Below, piece after piece: positions 25,572-33,589 of a DNA stretch of 64,000 nt. The first letter of the stretch is position 1; each line of letters starts with the position of its first letter. The stretch is taken from contig PBAL01000004.1 in assembly GCA_002715965.1 (NCBI GenBank), positions 62,001-126,000 on the forward strand, written 5' to 3'. The position numbers and the translations under genes are program-made. The notes below the pieces were generated by a model. The model saw only the letters and a list, made by a program, of their open reading frames with translations. It was not told where the DNA came from and did not search any database. The stretch is from Verrucomicrobiales bacterium (GTDB lineage Bacteria; Verrucomicrobiota; Verrucomicrobiia; Limisphaerales; JAYPXF01).

Positions 25572-26864
25572 ATGATCGTCGCGGTGATTGCGCTTCTGTT
25601 CCTCGTGTCACTGCAATTCCTGGTCTACCCGTGGCAGAAACTCTCCCCATTCACTGAAGTCACTCACACCGGCACGAACGTCCTCGTCACGGTCGAAGGA
25701 ACGTCCTTTCTTCTAAAATCGATCAACGACGTCCCTACATCGGCCCTCATCGCCCACTGTCAGAAACGCGACAGTTGGCGGAAACGCTTTGCAGAAGATC
25801 TTCCAGCCATGCTCTGCGGTCAGGCTTTCGTGCCCTTTGTCCCGTTGCAAATCAAGCTCGGGCTTGCCAATCCCGAGACCGGAAGCGAGGAAACGCGACG
25901 CGTCCGCATGACTTTTGCGAATCGCAGTTCCGTCTATGCCGCGAGGCGGGAGTGCAGCGAGATCATTGACACGCACGCCTTGGATGAAATGCATGCGGCG
26001 CTGCGCGAACAATGGTCCTACTACCACGCGCCTTTGCCGGGTGGAACCAACGCAGCCGATTTTGACTCGGCCATCGCCGAGTTGCACGGTCGAATGCCGA
26101 ACGGAATGCCCGCCGACGAGTTCCGATTCAAATTCCAAGAAATCATCGCGATGGGGATCGACGGGCACGCCAGAGTGGATTTCAAACTGCCCGGCGGGTT
26201 CACGCCTTTCCTCGTCAAACCCGCGGGGACCGATTTCGTGGCCTTCAAGCAGGATCGCAGCGGCTTTCTCAAGCCGGGCTTCCCGTACCTCGAATCGATC
26301 GATGGACTCCCGCTGACGAACTGGTTCGAAACCACCCAGACCGTGGTGTGCAAAGGCTCACCGCAATATCGAGCCCATCACAACCTCCGCTATCTCCGCT
26401 ATCTCCGCTACATCTCATGGCTGCGTTCCGAACGCAGCAGCACAAACGCCGGTGACGTCGTCGTCGTAGTGCGTTCACCAACAGGAAAGACGAACAAACT
26501 TGCTATGCCGGTGGCCAAGCAGTTCCCGACTTATGGAACGTGGCCTCGGACGAAGTCCAAATTGCTCGCAGAAAACATCGGCTACCTCCGCCTCCCGCGC
26601 ATGAACGACCGGGCCACGCGTGAGATTCGAGATTGGATGCCGAAGTTCAAGGACGCGCGTGGATTGATCGTGGATGTGCGGGGAAATGGAGGTGGTTCCC
26701 GTGAGGCACTTCTCCATCGGCACGCCTGCTTTCATTCACCGGATGATCCACCTCGGGTCATGAACGCAACCGTCTTTCGAAAGGGTTTTCCGGACGATCA
26801 ATTGAAAGCACGGTTCATGTATCGAAAGACCTGGAAGGGATGGAAGCCGCGATCGAGCGGTTGA
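25572..26864 (+). pseudogene. S41-family (C-terminal processing) peptidase, truncated
   Basis: The product would be 430 residues, with one N-terminal membrane anchor (IVAVIALLFLVSLQFLVYPW). It has the S41 features GHARVDFKLPGG, a PDZ-like region around LESIDGLPL, and GLIVDVRGNGGGSREAL near residue 365. The region that should follow, including the catalytic Ser/Lys block, is missing. The frame shifts near 26840 (another frame reads MEAAIERLMR before a TAG) and coding ends where the inverted-repeat element at 26869 begins. It is most likely inactive. No good upstream start other than 25572 exists. Confidence 0.7.
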
Positions 26865-26868
26865 TGCG

Positions 26869-27070
26869 GTAGGATGGCCAATCTGGCCGTCCAGTTACGC
26901 GTGGTGGCCACCGGAGTTCCTCCGATCTCCCGCGGCAGCGTCACATGCGGTTTCAGTTGGACGATCTTTGTAGAACGAAGGCGACGCTATCGCAGAAGAG
27001 ACGCTTGAGTCACATCCGACGACTCAATAACTCGCAACCCGTATCCGGACGGCCAGATTGGCCATCCTAC
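26869..27070. repeat. 202-bp element with perfect 24-bp terminal inverted repeats
   Basis: The left end (26869-26892, beginning GTAGGATGGCCAATCTGGCC) is the exact reverse complement of the right end (27047-27070, ending GGCCATCCTAC). The 154-bp interior has no ORF of note. It lies between a truncated S41 gene and the 3' end of a sulfatase gene. It has the shape of a MITE or REP-like element; no clear target-site duplication was seen. Confidence 0.75.
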
Positions 27071-27091
27071 TTCGTGCGCTCTTCGCGCCGC

Positions 27092-28624
27092 TTAACGGCT
27101 GCGGCCGTCGTCGAGGATCTTCTGCAGGCGGGCTTGCAGGCGCTTGGCGACCTGGGGATTCGCTCCGATGACATTGCGCGTCTCGCCGGGGTCTGCGGCA
27201 AGGTCGAAAAGCTGGTATTGATCCACCGGTCGGTTGGCGAGTTTCTGTTCGACCACGAGGTTGCGGGTGCGCTTGGAGTCGTGCCGTTGCAACTTCCAAT
27301 TGCCGACCCGGAATCCGTAATTGTTTCCGCGTCCGTTATCCTGTTGAACAAGATGATCACGCCCTTTCGCGCCTTTGCGACCGAGCAACGCGCCCATGAC
27401 GTCCAGGCTGTCGACGCAGGCATCATTCTTGAGCCGCGCGCCGGTGAGTTTCGCAAAGCTGGTGGGCAGATCGATGGTGCAAACCACCTCGTCTGACACG
27501 CCGGGTTTGATGCGGCCCTTCCATCGCGTGATGAACGGAGTCCGCGTGCCTCCTTCGAATACGCTGTACTTGCCACCACTGAACGGTCCGCCGGCTCGAT
27601 GGCCGCCGAGTTTCTCCAGGGCGTCATCCTTGTAGCCGTCATCCATCACGGGACCGTTGTCCGAGCAGAAAACGATCATGGTTTTCTCCGCGATCTTGAG
27701 GCGATCGAGAGCTTTCATCAGTTCGCCGACGCACCAGTCGAGTTGAATGATGCAATCACCGCGATAGCCCAGTGTCGTTGCGCCCCGGAACCGCTCGTGC
27801 GGAATGCGCGGAACGTGAATGTCGTGCGAGGAGAAGAAGAGGAAGAAGGGGCGATCCTTGTTCTTCGTCATGAAATCGACGGATTGGTCGACCCATTTGT
27901 CAGCGAGATCCTCGTCGCGGAATCGCGCGGAAAGCCCACCGGTGTAAAATCCGATTCGGCTGATGCCGTTGTGAATCGTCGCATTGTGACCGTGGGTCCA
28001 GTCCATCTTCAAGAGATGGCGATGGCTCTTCCCCGTCCAGTGTTCGGGACCGGGCGATTTGTTTCCGACCCAGAGCGGATCCTTCGGATCGAGGTTCAAC
28101 ACGCGATGATTGCGAACGTAGACCTGGGGCACGCGATCGTTGGTGGTGGGCAGCAAGTGGCAGAAGTCGAATCCGATTTCCAGCGGACCGGGTTTCAATT
28201 CGTTGTTCCAATCCGGCCCCTTGGGTCCACCGAGCCCAAGATGCCATTTCCCGATGACCGCAGTCTTGTATCCAACCGATCGGAGCAGCGAGGCGATGGT
28301 CTCCGTACCGGGCTGGATGATCGCCGGGCTGTTTGGTGGGGCGATGCCCGTGCCCTTCTTGCGAAAAGCGTAGTTGCCAGTGAGAAACGAATAGCGGGTC
28401 GGCGTGCAGGTTGACGCGGAACAATAACCGCTTGTGAAACGGATTCCCTCTGCAGCAAGGCGATCGATGTGAGGCGTCTTGAACGAATCCGCACCGTAGC
28501 AGGAAAGGTCTCCGTAACCGAGATCGTCGGCCATGACGACGATGATGTTCGGTTTTTCAGCCGCGGAAACCTGTGTGTGGGCAAGCGCGGCAAGCAGCAG
28601 GAGCAGAATGCGTGAGAGCTTCAT
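27092..28624 (-). CDS. Secreted sulfatase (arylsulfatase family)
   Basis: The 510-residue product starts with a signal peptide (MKLSRILLLLLAALAHTQVSA); the frame runs to 28687, but only this start gives a clean signal. Metal-binding IIVVMADDLGYGD is at residues 27-39 and the formylglycine motif C73-T-P-T-R is followed by SFLTGNYAFR, so it is a Cys-type sulfatase needing a maturase, none of which is in the window. Further motifs are AVIGKWHLG and FCSDNGP. The substrate is probably a sulfated polysaccharide, but cannot be specified. Confidence 0.95.
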   Translation of the reverse strand: MKLSRILLLLLAALAHTQVSAAEKPNIIVVMADDLGYGDLSCYGADSFKTPHIDRLAAEGIRFTSGYCSASTCTPTRYSFLTGNYAFRKKGTGIAPPNSPAIIQPGTETIASLLRSVGYKTAVIGKWHLGLGGPKGPDWNNELKPGPLEIGFDFCHLLPTTNDRVPQVYVRNHRVLNLDPKDPLWVGNKSPGPEHWTGKSHRHLLKMDWTHGHNATIHNGISRIGFYTGGLSARFRDEDLADKWVDQSVDFMTKNKDRPFFLFFSSHDIHVPRIPHERFRGATTLGYRGDCIIQLDWCVGELMKALDRLKIAEKTMIVFCSDNGPVMDDGYKDDALEKLGGHRAGGPFSGGKYSVFEGGTRTPFITRWKGRIKPGVSDEVVCTIDLPTSFAKLTGARLKNDACVDSLDVMGALLGRKGAKGRDHLVQQDNGRGNNYGFRVGNWKLQRHDSKRTRNLVVEQKLANRPVDQYQLFDLAADPGETRNVIGANPQVAKRLQARLQKILDDGRSR

Positions 28625-28706
28625 GTGATTCGAATAACGGTGCATGAATTGGGCCGCCGATTGTGCTGCCTGGCCGGGGCAATTCAAGCCCGCGCTTCGA
28701 ATCTGC

Positions 28707-28735
28707 TTGCGGACGAAAGTGGCGATCTCTTTACT
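28707..28735 (+). promoter_or_regulatory. Putative promoter of the SRP RNA gene
   Basis: TTGCGG (28707-28712) and TTTACT (28730-28735) are separated by 17 bases, placing a start about 7-8 bases later, exactly where the SRP RNA 5' stem begins. Each hexamer is a moderate match only. Confidence 0.4.
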
Positions 28736-28742
28736 TCCGCAC

Positions 28743-28840
28743 GCCAGGACCCGTGGAGCGCGGACTTACGAATCCCGTCAGGGCCGGAAGGCAGCAGCGG
28801 CAGTTTGCTTCGTGTCTGCTGCGGTGTTCCTGGCATTTTT
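28743..28840 (+). ncRNA. ffs: Signal recognition particle RNA, small bacterial type
   Basis: The apical hallmark GTCAGGGCCGGAAGGCAGCA with AGCAGC (28777-28798) matches the domain IV loop of 4.5S RNA, including the GGAA tetraloop and asymmetric loop. The ends pair as GCCAGGA (28743-28749) with TCCTGGC (28828-28834), and a run of five T follows (28836-28840), giving a transcript of about 95 nt. It binds Ffh for co-translational targeting. Several apparent ORFs across it are not real. Confidence 0.9.
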
Positions 28841-28915
28841 GCTTCCCGCCTACACATCGAGTTTCGCTGAGGCGTCTGCATCCGATCCAAGCCCGTTGGG
28901 CCTCCGATCTTCCGA

Positions 28916-29316
28916 CTACTTCTTCTCTTCCTTCACCCTGTCCCGAGCCATTGCGGGTGTCGACCAGTAGAGATTGCTGACCACCAAACGCGCCCCAGCT
29001 GGGAGCCAGGTCTCGTGGGACACGGACATGAACGTGCTGCCACGAAAAACTTCATCGCCCTTGATGGCCACATTGAACACCAGGTTCTCACGGGTTGGAT
29101 TGTGGATGATGGAAGTATCCGGATGGGTGCTGCGGGAGACGCCGAGTTCATTTGGCCTGGCTTTTCTGACGGTGTATTTCTCGCCGAGTTCCGCTACCAG
29201 ATCGTTTTTCTTCAACGGGCCCAGAGAGGGCCCACCAGCGAGACTTTCCCGCTCCAGGCAACTGTCTGAAACGCAGTGGCGAGAAAAACGATCTGACAGA
29301 GAATCCGGATATTCAT
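28916..29316 (-). pseudogene. Small secreted protein gene with a frameshift, family unknown
   Basis: From the ATG at 29316 the minus strand reads a signal-peptide-like start (MNIRILCQIVFLATAFQTVA) that runs into a TGA after about 34 codons. The neighbouring frame, open over the same region, then gives a coherent sequence: LKKNDLVAELGEKYTVRKAR, HPDTSIIHNPTRENLVFNV, GDEVFRGSTFMSVSHETWLP and a Lys-rich end. A one-base change near 29220 would join the two into a protein of about 130 residues. Either the gene is broken or there is an assembly error. I do not recognise the family. Confidence 0.5.
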
Positions 29317-29418
29317 TGCTGTCATTCCAAGACACTGGACACCGATGAATCTTGGAATTCATTTCCGCTGCGGCAATGAGAATCGTGGGCGGCCGCGTCG
29401 TTGGGCCCAACGCTTGCA

Positions 29419-29458
29419 ACTACCCAATCATGTAACATATGCCACATGATTGGGTAGT
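29419..29458. promoter_or_regulatory. Perfect 15-bp palindrome upstream of the nucleoside transporter gene
   Basis: ACTACCCAATCATGT (29419-29433) is exactly repeated in reverse complement at 29444-29458 with a 10-base AT-rich centre (29434-29443). It lies about 120 bases before the CNT transporter start. No T run follows in either direction, so an operator for a dimeric regulator or an RNA hairpin is more likely than a terminator. Confidence 0.6.
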
Positions 29459-29576
29459 GCGTCTGGAATCGCGCGAATTGGTCCGCGCTCCCGGTTTAGG
29501 GACTTCTTCGGCATCTCGAATACTCGCCGGATTCGGGCATTTACAACACGCAGCCCCTGCTCAATTCTCCCGGCCC

Positions 29577-30821
29577 ATGGGACTCAAACTGCTCAGCCTG
29601 CTTGGGCTGGCCGCGTTTCTCGCGGTTGCCTGGGCCATCTCCGAACACCGCAAGAAGTTCCCTTGGAAGACCGTGTTGCCGGGCATTGGCCTGCAGATCC
29701 TCATCGGCTTCCTGCTGCTGAAAACCGCCTGGGGTAAGGCACTCTTCACCAAGTTTCACGAAGCCGCCACCAAGCTATTGTCCTTCGCCAATGAAGGAAC
29801 GAATCTCGTTTTCGGTCCCCTCGGACAATTTGATCTGATGGCCGAACCTTTCGGACCGGAAAACGCGTTTGTCTTCGCTGTAATCGTCACCGGAACAATC
29901 ATCCTCGTCGCGACGGTATCCGGCCTGCTCTACCACTACGGCATATTGCAGAAGATCGTCCAGGCGATGGCGTGGGTGATGCAGCGGGTGATGCACACCA
30001 GCGGCAGTGAAAGCCTGGCGGCCGCATCGAACGTGGTCATGGGCCAGACGGAAGCGCCCATGGTGGTCAAGCCTTACCTGAACACAATGACACGCAGCGA
30101 ATTGATGGCGCTGATGACAGGCGGCATGGCGACGATCGCCGGTGGAGTGCTGGCAGCCTATGTGGGTATGGGCATTGATGCGGGGCATCTGCTCACCGCG
30201 TCGCTGATGAGTGCGCCCGCCACACTTGTGATCGCGAAAATCATGATTCCTGAAACGGAGAATAGCGAAACTGCCTCCGGGGCAACCGCATCCGCTGAGC
30301 GAGAATCCATCAATGGATTGGAAGCGATGTGTCAGGGCGCCAGCGATGGCATGAAGCTCAGCATGAACGTCATGGCCATGCTGATCGGCTTCACGGCGGT
30401 GGTTGCCCTGGCGAACTACCTGTTCTCCGGGGTGTTTGGCTGGTTCGGTTGGGAAACCGAACGCCCGATCCAGACGATCATCGGTTGGGTGAACAGTCCG
30501 TTTGCGTTCCTCATGGGCGTGCCCATGCAGGATTGCGTCTCGGTTGGTCAGGCGATGGGCGAGCGCATCGTGCTGAACGAATTCATCGGCTACCTCTCGC
30601 TCGGCGGGATGAAGGAAACGCTCGATCCGAGAAGTTACATCCTGGGAACGTATGCGCTGTGCGGCTTTGCAAACTTTGCGAGCATCGCGATTCAGATTGG
30701 CGGCATCAGCGCGCTCGCTCCGAAACGTCGCAAGGATCTCGCTCAACTCGGGCTGCGTGCGATGGTCGGTGGCGTTCTCGCCAGTTACACCACCGCGACC
30801 GTGGTCGGGATGCTCATCTGA
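29577..30821 (+). CDS. Concentrative nucleoside transporter (NupC/CNT family)
   Basis: The 414-residue inner-membrane symporter imports nucleosides with Na+ or H+. The N-terminal helices (LLSLLGLAAFLAVAWAISEH and VLPGIGLQILIGFLLLKTAW) and the conserved core VVMGQTEAPMVVKPYL with MTGGMATIAGGVLAAYVGMG are diagnostic. The C-terminal half has GCxF-like NEFIGYLSL and GTYALCGFANFASIAIQIGG. The frame starts at 29439, but homology and membrane topology favour the ATG at 29577. It is followed four bases later by mutM. Confidence 0.95.
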   Translation: MGLKLLSLLGLAAFLAVAWAISEHRKKFPWKTVLPGIGLQILIGFLLLKTAWGKALFTKFHEAATKLLSFANEGTNLVFGPLGQFDLMAEPFGPENAFVFAVIVTGTIILVATVSGLLYHYGILQKIVQAMAWVMQRVMHTSGSESLAAASNVVMGQTEAPMVVKPYLNTMTRSELMALMTGGMATIAGGVLAAYVGMGIDAGHLLTASLMSAPATLVIAKIMIPETENSETASGATASAERESINGLEAMCQGASDGMKLSMNVMAMLIGFTAVVALANYLFSGVFGWFGWETERPIQTIIGWVNSPFAFLMGVPMQDCVSVGQAMGERIVLNEFIGYLSLGGMKETLDPRSYILGTYALCGFANFASIAIQIGGISALAPKRRKDLAQLGLRAMVGGVLASYTTATVVGMLI

Positions 30822-30825
30822 TCGC

Positions 30826-31683
30826 ATGCCCGAGCTCCCCGAAGTCGAGGTTCTCGCGCGGCATCTCGATCCCCTGCTGAAGCGGAAGACGATTCGCGAA
30901 GTAAGGGTGTATCGCGAACGGGTCATTCGTCCCTACTCTGAGGGAGAACTTCAGCAAGAACTGACGGGCGCACGATTCAAAGGAGTAAAACGTCGGGGGA
31001 AGTTCCTCCTGTTCCAATTGAAGCAAGGTCGCAGGCCCTTCGAACTGCTCGGCCATCTGGGCATGACCGGACGGATGTTCGTTCAACCCGCGAAGAAGGA
31101 CCTGCCCAAGCATACGGCTGTTTCCATGTCTTTGGGCAAACACCAATTCGTCTTTCAGGATACACGCTACTTCGGCCGCTTGACTCTGGATCTGTCATCC
31201 ATTGCATGGCTTGGTCCCGAACCTCTTGGTAATGAATTTACCATCGACGGTTTTCGCGAGGCATTGAAGCGTTCGTCTCAGGCGATCAAAGTCAAGCTAC
31301 TCGATCAGACGCTGATAGCGGGCGTCGGAAATATCTATGCCAGTGAGGCGTTGCATCGCGCGGGGATATCACCGCAGAAGGCATCCAAGCGGCTTAGCGG
31401 CAGGGAGACAGAACGGTTATATCACGCCGTTCGTGATACCTTGTCCAATGCCATCGATACAGGCAGTACGATCCCGCTGGACTTTGATGGCGGGTCTGAC
31501 GGGTTGTTCTACTTCGGCAGCTCGGATGGTTCTGAGTATCAGCACGAAGAACTGCTGGTTTATGATCGGGCGGGGGAACCGTGCGGCGCGTGCGGTGAGC
31601 CGATTCGGCGGATCGTGCAGGCTGCGCGAAGCACGTTTTATTGCCGGGTGTGCCAGCGTGGCAACAGCGCGCCAGCGAATTAA
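30826..31683 (+). CDS. mutM: Formamidopyrimidine-DNA glycosylase (Fpg/MutM)
   Basis: The 285-residue base-excision repair enzyme removes 8-oxoguanine and formamidopyrimidines. The N-terminus PELPEVEVLARHLDPLL gives the catalytic Pro2 and Glu3. Further family segments are HLGMTGRMFV and LLDQTLIAGVGNIYASEALH, and the C-terminal zinc finger is C-G-A-C...C-R-V-C (about residues 250-275). The start at 30826 is set by the MPELPE motif; an upstream in-frame ATG at 30652 lies inside the transporter gene. It is 4 bases after the transporter stop and may be co-transcribed with it. Confidence 0.96.
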   Translation: MPELPEVEVLARHLDPLLKRKTIREVRVYRERVIRPYSEGELQQELTGARFKGVKRRGKFLLFQLKQGRRPFELLGHLGMTGRMFVQPAKKDLPKHTAVSMSLGKHQFVFQDTRYFGRLTLDLSSIAWLGPEPLGNEFTIDGFREALKRSSQAIKVKLLDQTLIAGVGNIYASEALHRAGISPQKASKRLSGRETERLYHAVRDTLSNAIDTGSTIPLDFDGGSDGLFYFGSSDGSEYQHEELLVYDRAGEPCGACGEPIRRIVQAARSTFYCRVCQRGNSAPAN

Positions 31684-31697
31684 GGCCCGATATTCAA

Positions 31698-31724
31698 CCC
31701 AGGCCTTCCTGCGGTCGGCCTGGG
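31698..31724. terminator. Hairpin between convergent mutM and the sugar isomerase gene
   Basis: CCCAGGCC (31698-31705) pairs with GGCCTGGG (31717-31724). There is no strong T run, so termination is likely but weak. Confidence 0.45.
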
Positions 31725-31766
31725 CTATTATGGGTCGGCCCGTTGGGCCTCAATTGAGGCCAGCAC

Positions 31767-32702
31767 TCACACGTCGCACACCTTCGCGGAATGGCGGAGG
31801 GCGGAGATCTTGTCGTCCCAGGTAGGGATGAACTCCTGGGCAACAAAGTCCTTGTAGCCGGTCTTGACGATTTCCTTCATTACGGCCGGGTAGTTGATTT
31901 CCTGGAAACCATCGAGCTCGGCGCGGCCAGGATTGCCGGCGGTGTGGTAGTGGCCGATGTAATCCTTGTACTTGCGGATCCGGCGGATGATGTCGCCGTT
32001 CATGATGGAAACGTGGTAGACGTCGAAGAGGAGTTTCATGTTGGGTGAACCCACCTTCTTGATCATGTCGACGCAATGATCGACGTCATCGCCAAAGTAA
32101 CCGGGATGTCCCTTCATCGGATGCGAATCGTCGACCGAATTCAGGTGTTCCAGTACCAGGTTCACCTTCTTCTTTTCCGCGTGGCCGATGACCTTCTTCC
32201 ACGCCTCGATGCAATTGCGCTCGCCTTCGGCATCCGAGATGCCTGCTTCCTTCATACCCGTGAACGTGATGACGCTCCTGGTGCCAATCTCGGCCGCGAG
32301 ATCGATGGACTTGGTCAGACCGGTAATGACCGCCTCGTGATTCGCCCGATTGAAGGGGCCGTTCTTGAAACCATGTCCTCCACTGACGAGCGAAATCTTC
32401 AGGCCCATGTCGAGGACCATCTTGTAGTCGCTGTGCGAGATGCCTTCCATCGCGGGAATACCGATATCCATACAAGCCTTGGCCAGTTCGAGCGTACTCA
32501 TCGGATTGGGCTTCTGCTTGAAGCACCAGCCCATCACGGATTGGCGGATGCGGCCCTTCTTGATCTTCCAGTTCGGATCGATCTGGGCGGTCGCCTTGCG
32601 GGCGAAACCGATCTGGGTGATTTGTGAAAGGGCGGCTCCAACTGCGGCAACGGCGCCAACCTTGAGCAGGCCCCGACGGGTGAAATGGGATGATCGATTC
32701 AT
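31767..32702 (-). CDS. Tat-exported sugar-phosphate isomerase/epimerase-like TIM barrel (hydroxypyruvate isomerase family)
   Basis: The 311-residue product has a twin-arginine signal (HFTRRGLLKVGAVAAVGAAL). The body is an AP endonuclease-type TIM barrel close to hydroxypyruvate isomerases: GISHSDYKMVLDMGLKIS, CIEAWKKVIGHAEKKKVNLV, LEHLNSVDDSHPMKGHPGYF, MKLLFDVYHVSIMNGDIIRR and YIGHYHTAGNPGRAELD. Metal-ligand Glu and His residues are conserved. Planctomycete and verrucomicrobial genomes hold many exported members whose substrates are unknown, so the assignment stops at the family. Confidence 0.85.
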   Translation of the reverse strand: MNRSSHFTRRGLLKVGAVAAVGAALSQITQIGFARKATAQIDPNWKIKKGRIRQSVMGWCFKQKPNPMSTLELAKACMDIGIPAMEGISHSDYKMVLDMGLKISLVSGGHGFKNGPFNRANHEAVITGLTKSIDLAAEIGTRSVITFTGMKEAGISDAEGERNCIEAWKKVIGHAEKKKVNLVLEHLNSVDDSHPMKGHPGYFGDDVDHCVDMIKKVGSPNMKLLFDVYHVSIMNGDIIRRIRKYKDYIGHYHTAGNPGRAELDGFQEINYPAVMKEIVKTGYKDFVAQEFIPTWDDKISALRHSAKVCDV

Positions 32703-32782
32703 AATTCGTTCTGGGAACTGGCGGCATTGAAAACACGCTGGAAGGCCTCTGCAAGAACGAAGCTCGCACTTGTTCGACCAAA

Positions 32783-32807
32783 AAAGCCGGGCATTTTGCC
32801 CGGCTTT
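32783..32807 (-). terminator. Terminator of the two-gene membrane protein operon
   Basis: An 11-bp perfect stem (32783-32793 with 32797-32807, core AGCCGGGCA) with a 3-base loop is followed on the minus strand by a T run. It lies 21 bases after the stop at 32828. Confidence 0.87.
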
Positions 32808-32827
32808 CGAATCAGTATGAGGAAAGG

Positions 32828-33571
32828 TTATTCCTTCGTCTCCTGGATCAGGTTGATTGTGTGCAGCTGCTCGGAGATCGCCTCGGCGATGACAGCCAAT
32901 GCGTAACGGGTCTTCTTCTCCGCCCGAGACAAGTCCTTGTTGACGGTAAGATAGTCGATCTTTGTTTCCGCCTGTTTCAAGGCGAGCAGGCTCTTGTCGA
33001 ACTTTTCGGTGAGCGGTTCACCGTTGGGCGGGCCACTGCGGAGATAATCCATGATGGCGTTCAACAGGTCTTCCTTGAACACCTCATTGATCGGCTCGTT
33101 CTCGGTGGATTCGAGGAACTTCTTGATCTCGGGTTCGTGCCCGTCAAAGAAGGCCTGCAAGGTGGCTTCGAGGTGTTCTCCGGTGCTTTTGGCATGCCGC
33201 TCGAGGTTGATGATCACGGTGTTTTCCAAGGTCTCGCGATAGGTGGGGATCTGCTCCAGAGCGTGATCGGGCAGTCCAGCCACCAGACGCGGAACTTCGC
33301 TCTTGATCATTTCGGCGAGCAGATCCGTGCGGGTGGATACCTGATCGTTCACAAAGCCCGTGGTCATTTCGGCAGCCTTCTTGGGCTCCATGAATTCGGT
33401 GAGCCCGGTGGTGATATACCCCATGTAGGAGAGGACGGCGACGATCAGGATGAATCCCGTCACGCGGGTGCGCCGGAGAGAGTCCTGAGTCTTGAGGATC
33501 TCGTCCTCAAGGAAGCTTTCGAGCGTTGCTGCTGACTTGTCGCTGCTGGTATTTGATTCTTCGTTTGCCAT
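32828..33571 (-). CDS. Uncharacterised single-pass membrane protein
   Basis: A 247-residue product with no recognised domain. Residues 1-35 are polar and cytoplasmic-looking, a membrane segment follows (TGFILIVAVLSYMGYITTGL, about 39-58), and the remaining 190 residues are mostly helical and charged. It includes PRLVAGLPDHALEQIPTYRE, HLEATLQAFFDGHEPEIKKF and a C-terminal helix ending HTINLIQETKE. It is 18 bases after the gene at 33590-34447, with which it shares topology and length, and has a strong terminator behind it. The two probably act together. No function can be given. Confidence 0.8.
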   Translation of the reverse strand: MANEESNTSSDKSAATLESFLEDEILKTQDSLRRTRVTGFILIVAVLSYMGYITTGLTEFMEPKKAAEMTTGFVNDQVSTRTDLLAEMIKSEVPRLVAGLPDHALEQIPTYRETLENTVIINLERHAKSTGEHLEATLQAFFDGHEPEIKKFLESTENEPINEVFKEDLLNAIMDYLRSGPPNGEPLTEKFDKSLLALKQAETKIDYLTVNKDLSRAEKKTRYALAVIAEAISEQLHTINLIQETKE

Positions 33572-33589
33572 GGTATGAGCGGGTTGAAA

